Program-made: the position numbers and the translations under genes
DNA from: Branchiostoma floridae
Taxonomy: Eukaryota; Chordata; Leptocardii; Amphioxiformes; Branchiostomatidae
DNA length: 64,000 nucleotides
Reading direction: 5' to 3'
Assembly: GCF_000003815.2 (NCBI RefSeq)
Contig: NC_049981.1
Coordinates: 4,456,901-4,520,900 of the forward strand
Shown here: positions 57,711-64,000 of the stretch, piece after piece
How the letters are laid out: each line of letters begins with the position of its first letter
Numbering within the stretch: the first letter of the stretch is position 1
The notes under the pieces: generated by a model
The model's database searches: none
Seen by the model: only the letters and a program-made list of their open reading frames with translations
What the model was told of the DNA's origin: nothing

Positions 57711-59090
57711 GTAGCAGAACAAAACGTCTTGTTTAATAAACCCTGTTGATAATTATGTTACCTTCACAGAAGGTACATACTGTTTTTGCATCGTTTCTTC
57801 TTCTTCTTCTTCTTTTCCGCACAAATAAAAAACATGAATATCTCCAAAACTAGACCTTGGAATATCTCGTAATTCAGCAAGCTGGTAGGTCTGCACATAA
57901 GACAATGCACCTTGGTCATTTGGTCCCCCAAAGACACCAAAAAATGATTTTATGGGGCAAAAAAGGGTGAAAAAACTGGCAATTTTAACACAAAATCGAA
58001 CTTTCGAGCCCCCATAGAACAATGGAACTATGTTCCGAGGACCCGGGTGCTTGTCGAACCCACGACGGGAGATATGGAACTCACACGTTCCACATGTTCG
58101 AAACGAGGTCAACGACCTGACGGCTACGAAAAATGCACCAATTTCAACGCGTACAGCGGGGGTTATCAATAAAGATCAAGAAGACTTTTATCGACTTTTA
58201 ATCCAAGTCGAAGTTGGGTTGCGTGCTCTGGACAAGGACAACAAAAGCGAAAAGTCAGAGAATCGTCGACCCCAGCACCGATTGGACGTACTTGTCGCGG
58301 GAAAATGGACATCTCAACGTCTTTTCCTTCGCAAGATCAAGTAGAAACCTCAAGTGTCGTCACTGAAGACTTACCATTGCAGACTAAAGGTGAGTTTTTG
58401 CAACCACTCGGTAAATAATATGGGTGGGAACTGGAAATGTACATGTACGAAGAATTCAAGCTGCTGAAATCTGATCTTCTGTCAACAGGAGATTGGGCAA
58501 ACACATTATCTTTGAACTGATTCGTCGAGTTGGATGAAACGGGGGGGGGGGGGTGTAAATGCGATTGACTGACATTCCCTTATATGTTAACAAGAAAACT
58601 TGGAGTTCGATGTAGGTAAATATGATGCAGATATAGACATAAACTTTTAGGTAAATATGATGCAGATATAGGCATAAACTTTGCAATGCCAATGTCACTT
58701 TTTACTTTAACCACCCCAGCATAACTAATGGTTCATTCCGGAAGAAATCATTTCCTTGGGAGCAGCTTTGAAACTTATCGAGTAAATAATACTATTCTGA
58801 TTTATGTATTCAACCAAACGTTTTTAATTTGTCAAGCAATACAAAAGGATATGTAAAATAACTTTACATAAATAATAAAAGAGACTCTGTTTATTGAATT
58901 AGAATGTGTCATTGACTGACGGTCTCCCGCGAAGAAACTAATGGTTATGTCCGATTCAAATTTTTGTTGTCAGCCGTTGACACTTCCGGATTGACAACCT
59001 CCTTGCTTATTCGCAAAAATTCCACTGAAACGTCACGATTGTTTCCTATTTTTATCTTCTCTATCAGTAGAAATATTTTTACAAAAAGTT
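57711..59090. other. Intergenic DNA
   Basis: Small ORFs on both strands (57753-58169, 58030-58344) have no domain. A 29-bp tandem duplication (aggtaaatatgatgcagatat) occurs at 58613-58670. Confidence 0.45.
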
Positions 59091-59166
59091 TTGTGTGGTG
59101 GATATTATATTTGGTGATTTAAGAAATAAATTTCCAAACGCCCGTGTCATCGACAAAGTGGATAAA

Positions 59167-59757
59167 ATGGCCGACGCGACGGATAGCGCAGGAAGTCGTC
59201 TGGTTCACGAACGCCGGCCTACAGTTGTCGTTTTTTCAGACTCCATATGTAAGTATTTTGATAAGCAGCCTGCTTTTCAAGCACCCCCCTTTTCTTTCTT
59301 CTTGCATGCGAATCGTGGTGCCAAAATTGACGACGTAGCCGCAGATATTAGCCGTCTCAACGTTGGTGTACCTGTAACGTTACAGTTTGTCCATGTGGGA
59401 ACAAATAATTTGTGTTTGATGAGATCTTTGCAAGAAGACATTGGGGATTTTGACAAACTCATTGCCATTGCCAAGTCCCGATTTCCTGAAAGTTTGATTG
59501 TAATGTCCAGTATCCTACCTAGATCAGATTGTAGAGATTTGGACGCCAGACGAGTCGTATTGAATAAGCAATTAGCTGCTCTATGTGAACGGCGTGGTGT
59601 TGTTTACTGTAACAATGGTGATAGCATTAACAGGTCAATGTTGGCCCAGGATTGTTTACATCTTGGAAGGCAAGGCAATGTCATGTTTGCTGACCATGTA
59701 TTCCGCCATTTGAGTTATTATTTGCAGCTGGAAGGAAGCTATACAAGAAAGCACTAG
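59167..59757 (+). CDS. SGNH/GDSL-hydrolase-like protein, intronless
   Basis: 196 residues from the ATG at 59167 (aaaatgg context); upstream codons are open to about 59095 but have no earlier ATG. Landmarks of the SGNH fold in order: block I TVVVFSDSICKYF with Ser26, a RGAKIDDV loop (block II Gly), block III FVHVGTNNL (Gly, Asn) and C-terminal DCLHLGRQGN with the Asp-x-x-His pair. So a serine esterase/lipase-like active site appears complete, though block I reads SDS rather than GDS. Similar intronless SGNH ORFs occur in retroelement-derived sequences (CR1-type ORF1 esterases) and as free genes in marine invertebrates; nothing here decides between them. The substrate is unknown. Confidence 0.65.
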   Translation: MADATDSAGSRLVHERRPTVVVFSDSICKYFDKQPAFQAPPFSFFLHANRGAKIDDVAADISRLNVGVPVTLQFVHVGTNNLCLMRSLQEDIGDFDKLIAIAKSRFPESLIVMSSILPRSDCRDLDARRVVLNKQLAALCERRGVVYCNNGDSINRSMLAQDCLHLGRQGNVMFADHVFRHLSYYLQLEGSYTRKH

Positions 59758-59759
59758 AG

Positions 59760-60380
59760 AGAACTGGCTCTTGGTTCCTGAAGACATGTTACAGAAAACT
59801 GAAAAGGTGAGTTAGCACAAACTACAACATAATTTGCTTGGGTGTAAGAAAAAATATTGTGTTTCCAGTTATTGTTCAGAAAAAAATCCTTCTTTTATTT
59901 GATGATAGATCTATACTTAATAAATGCTGATTATAAAATTTTCAATTGTATGATTGATAAATACAAGGTGTCGGCCGTTCAGAGTTTTTTTATGACTCAG
60001 GGCTGATTTGACTGTCTCTGAGAAAAGCACTAGCACTTCAGAAAACATCGTTTTTGGACAATTCAATGTTTCGGATAGAAAAGGGTGCCTTGTCGCTGAC
60101 CGACAGAGTCATTTTCTGTAGAAATGTGATTTTTGGTAAAAACCATTAAAAAAAAGCTTTTTAACTCAAATATTGCTAAATTTTATTCAAATATTGCTAA
60201 TTTTCTTTTGCTAAAACACCCCAAAACGCACATAGAATGCACGATCGGGGTAATCAGGTGATGAAACGCTTTACCACTATCGTGCACTAATACCAGGAAG
60301 TGTTCGCCACTAATACCAGGAAGTGTTCGCCGCACGATCAAATCTCCGACACCATCTGTTTTCTTTCGCGGCATGTTACT
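59760..60380. other. Intergenic DNA
   Basis: AT-rich. A 23-bp unit (ctaataccaggaagtgttcgcc) is duplicated in tandem at 60287-60332. Confidence 0.5.
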
Positions 60381-60388
60381 TGTGGAAG

Positions 60389-60491
60389 ATGAAGTTGTTG
60401 TTGGTTCTCGTCCTTCTCGGCGCGGCTGCTGTGGACGCCCAGTCCTGGTGGTCCCCGTTCGGCATTCCTGCTGTCGATGACAGCACCCAAA
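60389..60491 (+). CDS. Isolated signal-peptide exon
   Basis: ATG then MKLLLVLVLLGAAAVDAQ (an excellent signal peptide), then WWSPFGIPAVDDSTQ and a donor at A|GTAAAA, phase 1. No downstream plus-strand exon was recognised in the following 3.5 kb, which is occupied by the minus-strand gene at 60655-63784. It may be the first exon of a gene continuing beyond the window or a remnant. Confidence 0.45.
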
Positions 60492-60654
60492 GTAAAATAA
60501 CCGTCTTTTTTTTCTAATTCAATCTAGCTGTGTCATCGGGACCCAAGAAAACACTTAACCAGACGAGTCATTTTATTTTTTTATTTTGAATTATTCAACT
60601 TGGAATACAACTCTGCACCCCTCTGAGGGGAGGGGTGCAGGGGGTTTGGGGGAA

Positions 60655-63600
60655 CTAATTGAAAAAGAACTTGAAAGTATTCCCCCCAAACCCCCTGCGG
60701 CCCCTCCGACCCCTCCCCATTCCGCGGGCTCCACCCCGTCCGCGGGCTCCAGAACGTTTCCTGCAGAAGAAAGTAGAATACAAGATGTACTTGTTAGTAG
60801 ACTTTACCAGAAATAGTTGCTTGATTATTGGTGTGCCTTCTTTTAAGACAAACATTACAATTTTAAGGGCTTTAAGCAAAAGTTGCTAAGAAAAATTATG
60901 ACTGCAATTTGGATAGCTGGATAAAAACAAGGATAGAAAAAATATTAGAATAACATGGTTGCACTTATTGTTGTTATTGTTATTGGGTGGGCCGACTACT
61001 CATTCTTTGCAGCCAGGGGCTGAATTGCGAGTAGCTTACAATAGGCGGGGCTAAGTCGCAAGGGTCTGGAGCAAGCTGCCATTCGGCGCCACTCAGGTGA
61101 CCTCAATACGACTGTCGCAAGTGTCTGTAGCGAGCTGCCATTCGGCGCCACTCAGGTGACCTCAATACAACAGTAATTGCCCCAGTTGCGACCAAGGTAC
61201 TGTAGGTTTTGGACCACTCACACCGCACCATCGCACGTGTGGGGGTTCTTTAACATGCCTGAGGTATGGCTCTCCCCAGACACAGGACCTCCATTTAACG
61301 TCCTATCCGAGGGACGGCCCCTTGCCGAAGCTAAGTACTCATTTTAACCTGAGTAAAGTGAGGAAAGTCGTGTAAAGTGCCTTTCCCAAGGACACAAGAT
61401 CGGTGACACACAGATGGATTCGAACCCGCAACCTCTTGGTCACGGGCTGAACACAATACCACTGTGCTACGCGGTCCCACAAAACCACAAAACGAATATC
61501 TGTTGTGTTGTTGTTATAACACATGCCATGCCACTTACATCTTGTTTGAGGGGCATCCCCATTTCATGTGCCCCAGGCCACCACATGACCAGCATGTACT
61601 GCAAAAGCAAGGAATAAGAAGCATCAGTGAAAGGACGGTAAAAAAATTTGTAAAATTCATAATTGACAACGGAAGGGAAGCAAACCAAATCATCTTTGAC
61701 TTGACATAAATGATTTTGAAAATATCACATTATCAGGCAGACAAAAACTTACTCATCAGTCACGTGGCGTTTCTTTGGTGGGCTGTTCAAGAAGGAAAAA
61801 GAAGAACATGATATAGTTACATCACAGTAATATTCAGCTTGAAAAGTACACCAGTATGGACATGCAAGGAAAAGTCAAAATATTGGTCTATAAGTCTACC
61901 CGGAATCTCCAAATGTCACAATGTGATAGTGGTACATATTGAATACCTACGGGTAGTCATGTTGTTCGTCGTTGCTGCCATGCGGTTTGGAAAGAAAGAA
62001 TAATAAATGCATGCTCATATCATTATTTAAGCATATGATATCATATCATTTAGCATATCATATCATATTCAAGATATGAATTCACACTTATCTATCACAC
62101 AACTAATGTTATCACAATGGCTACCATCACGGTGTTGCCATAAATGGCCACAATTTGTTTGTTTATGTTTCGACAATGCAATCTTTTTTTATCACTTGTA
62201 AGTTGTATGTTTTTTGTTTATTATCACCATTAAATGTGATATTACCGCTGCCACGCCTTAACTCGACCTACACAAGATGTGATACTTGTATATTAAATAC
62301 TTACTACTCATTTGCCTGGTCCCATGGTGTGCTATGCAGTTTCGAAAGAAAGAATATATATAGAGAGATTCATTGTAAATGTGTGTTTCTATCATTCAGC
62401 ATATGATATCATTATATTCAAAAGGTAAATCCATACATACTTTGAGGGGGGGGGGGGATAATGCCTTGGGTAAGTTTGCACTTTGCATTTTTTTTAGTGA
62501 CCTCCCACCATCCATCATCTTTGTTTGATGGATGGAAAAAAGCATGTTGTATTAGCACTTTTTTTTTATTAAACAGGCAGTATTTGTTTGTTTGTTGTTT
62601 TCAAATGGACACCATAAATCAATACTTACTTAAGGCCGTGAACCCAGGGTGGTGGCTGGTTGCTGGATGGAAAAAAGAATGATGTATTAGCACTTTTTTT
62701 TACAACAGGCTTTATGTTTCGACAATGCAGTACATTTGTGTTTGTTTGTTTGTTGTTTTCAAATGGATGCCATAAATCAATACTTACTTCTGGCCGTGAA
62801 CACCGGGTGGTGGCCCGGGTGGTGGCTGGTTGCTGGATGGAAAAAAGAATGATGTATTAGCACTTTTTTTTCACAGGCTTTATGTTTCGACAATGCAGTA
62901 CATTTGTGTTTGTTTGTTTGTTGTTTTCAAATGGATGCCATAAATCAATACTTACTTCTGGCCGTGAACACCGGGTGGTGGCCCGGGTGGTGGCTGGTTG
63001 CTGGATGGAAAAAAGAATGATGTATAAGCACTTTTTTTTACAACAGGCTTTATGTTTCGACAATGCAGTATTTGTTTGTTTGTTTGTGGTTTTCAAATGG
63101 ACGCCATAAATCAATACTTACTTCTGGCCGTGAACACCGGGTGGTGGCCCGGGTGGTGGCTGGTTGCTGGATGGAAAAAAAAATGTTGTATTAGCACTTT
63201 TTTTTACAACAGGCTTTATGTTTCGACAATGCAGTACATTTGTGTTTGTTTGTTTGTTGTTTTCAAATGGACGCCATAAATCAATACTTACTTAAGGCCG
63301 TGAACACCGGGTGGTGGCTGGTTGCTGGATGGAAAAAAAAAATGATGTATTAGCACCTTTTTTTTACAACAGGCTTTGTGTTTCGACAATGCAGTACATT
63401 TGTGTTTGTTTGTTTGTTGTTTTCAAATGGACACCAAAAATCAATACTTACTTTTGGTGGTGCTGGTCTTCTTCCATCTCTATGTTTAAGGCTACGTTTT
63501 GGGACACAAAAAAATTGAAGTTAAAATTTGACCTTCTATCAATGTCATGAGTCACGAGTCAAACGCATGGGTAATACGAAAACGGCTCCGTTGCTGTATA

Positions 63601-63784
63601 TATATATACGTATAAAAAAGAATTTTAATTTCTCTACATGGATTGATTTGCAATTGGCGTCGTATAGCAATGGGTTACATTTTGTTGATAATGTGGGATC
63701 CGATGTAAAAGAGATGAAATCACCACAAGTTAGGTAACAAAACTCACTTTGAAATTGGCGTATTACCTCCTGCTCCGGCTCCAT
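60655..63784 (-). CDS. Microexon gene: proline-rich, CCHC zinc knuckle, RGG-box protein
   Basis: Twelve exons on the minus strand fit one frame: 63784-63767 (MEPEQE, least certain), 63477-63452 (MEEDQHHQ), five duplicated exons 63324-63292, 63166-63122, 63000-62956, 62832-62788 and 62662-62630, then 62331-62305 (TPWDQANE), 61974-61951 (NDEQHDY), 61782-61753 (PPKKRHVTD, a likely nuclear signal), 61598-61539 (CWSCGGLGHMKWGC, a CX2CX4HX4C knuckle) and 60760-60655 (KRSGARGRGGARGMGRGRR, ending TAG). From the second exon on every junction is phase 2. Total 163 residues. The duplicated exons encode NNQPPPGPPPGVHGQ or a shorter form. CCHC plus RGG suggests a nuclear RNA or single-stranded nucleic-acid binder. 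I do not recognise the family. An inverted SINE lies between the last two exons. Confidence 0.65.
60960..61490. mobile_element. SINE-like element, inverted, with internal duplication
   Basis: A 66-bp segment (gagctgccattcggcgcc, ctcaggtgacctcaatac) is repeated in tandem at 61068-61170. The right part has gtgcctttcccaaggacac and gattcgaacccgcaacc, an inverted B box, as in a tRNA-derived head. Confidence 0.7.
62580..63460. repeat. Tandem array, period about 155-175 bp, five to six units
   Basis: Each unit contains aggctttatgtttcgacaatgcag, a gtttgtttgttg run, tcaaatgg, ccataaatcaatacttac, the exon (minus strand) and ctggatggaaaaaa. The donor and acceptor lie inside the unit, so every duplication adds one exon to the gene at 60655-63784. 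Confidence 0.9.
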
Positions 63785-63852
63785 GTCACTCGGATGTGGG
63801 ACGATTCGGACACACCCCCTATAGGAAATGTTGTAAAGGCCGCCTAAATTTG

Positions 63853-63903
63853 TGATTGGCTGAAGCTGCTCACGTGTGCCCCCAATCAGAAGGATGATTG
63901 GCT
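63853..63903. promoter_or_regulatory. Cluster of CCAAT boxes between divergent transcription units
   Basis: ATTGG at 63855-63859, CCAAT at 63882-63886 and ATTGG at 63897-63901, with an E-box-like cacgtg at 63871. It lies between the start of the minus-strand microexon gene and the octamer/TATA promoter. Confidence 0.55.
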
Positions 63904-63926
63904 TATGACTATATTTCGTCACCTCT

Positions 63927-63952
63927 ATGCAAATGAGGCGTCCACATATAAG
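63927..63952 (+). promoter_or_regulatory. Octamer and TATA box of a rightward gene
   Basis: ATGCAAAT (63927-63934) and TATAAG (63947-63952), 12 bp apart, downstream of CCAAT boxes. This is the arrangement known from H2B-type histone promoters. The transcribed gene lies beyond the window, so its identity is open. Confidence 0.5.
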
Positions 63953-64000
63953 CAGAGGGTAATGCGTTCAAAAATGTCTTGAAATTGTCATCGCAAATCA

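Noticed and set aside
58030-58344. 104-codon plus-strand ORF
   Set aside because: Overlaps an opposite ORF, has no domain and no splice support.
61420-61480. tRNA gene on the minus strand
   Set aside because: Same reason: an inverted tRNA-like SINE head with SINE body attached.
62580-63460. CRISPR-like regular repeats
   Set aside because: The repeats are 155-175 bp tandem copies including exons, and the genome is eukaryotic.

Overview
This is a eukaryotic, intron-rich and repeat-rich draft scaffold with four assembly gaps (1-799, 14217-14539, 32366-33347, 38672-38771). The domain mix suggests an invertebrate deuterostome, most likely a cephalochordate (amphioxus): expanded H-type lectins, fibrinogen-related, sushi/EGF and NHL domains, plus Penelope-like, CR1/jockey-like and TTAA-targeting elements. 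The species is an inference; no marker gene settles it. Exons were assigned by eye from splice sites, reading phase and comparison between paralogs inside the window.

Layout. 0.9-4.4 kb: two minus-strand secreted-protein genes, one a first exon cut by the gap and one a fibrinogen-domain protein with a frameshift. 5.8-6.7 kb: a broken type II transmembrane lectin gene. 9.3-11.1 kb: a THEM4-like acyl-CoA thioesterase. 14.9-17.5 kb (minus): NHL-repeat exons, then a complete secreted coiled-coil/H-type lectin. 20.0-38.8 kb (plus): a tandem family of type II transmembrane H-type lectins: one pseudogene carrying a transposon in its membrane exon, one intact gene, one exon-1 stub, and one gene whose lectin exon falls in a gap. 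38.8-45.4 kb: mainly transposons. 45.5-51.2 kb (minus): a sushi/EGF single-pass receptor with decaying sushi exons. 51.8-52.5 kb: an array of about 14 short hairpins. 55.9-57.7 kb (minus): an orphan NHL exon and a lectin gene fragment. 59.2-59.8 kb: an intronless SGNH/GDSL-like ORF. 60.7-63.8 kb (minus): a gene of microexons, five of them tandemly duplicated, encoding a proline-rich / CCHC / RGG protein. The window ends in a CCAAT-octamer-TATA promoter pointing right.

The common theme is a lectin and pattern-recognition receptor neighbourhood evolving by tandem duplication. Five paralogs share the same first exon and the same upstream promoter block. Members differ in coiled-coil stalk length, and several copies are broken by transposons, stop codons or truncation. 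Mobile elements account for much of the rest, and several sit at the breakpoints of damaged genes.
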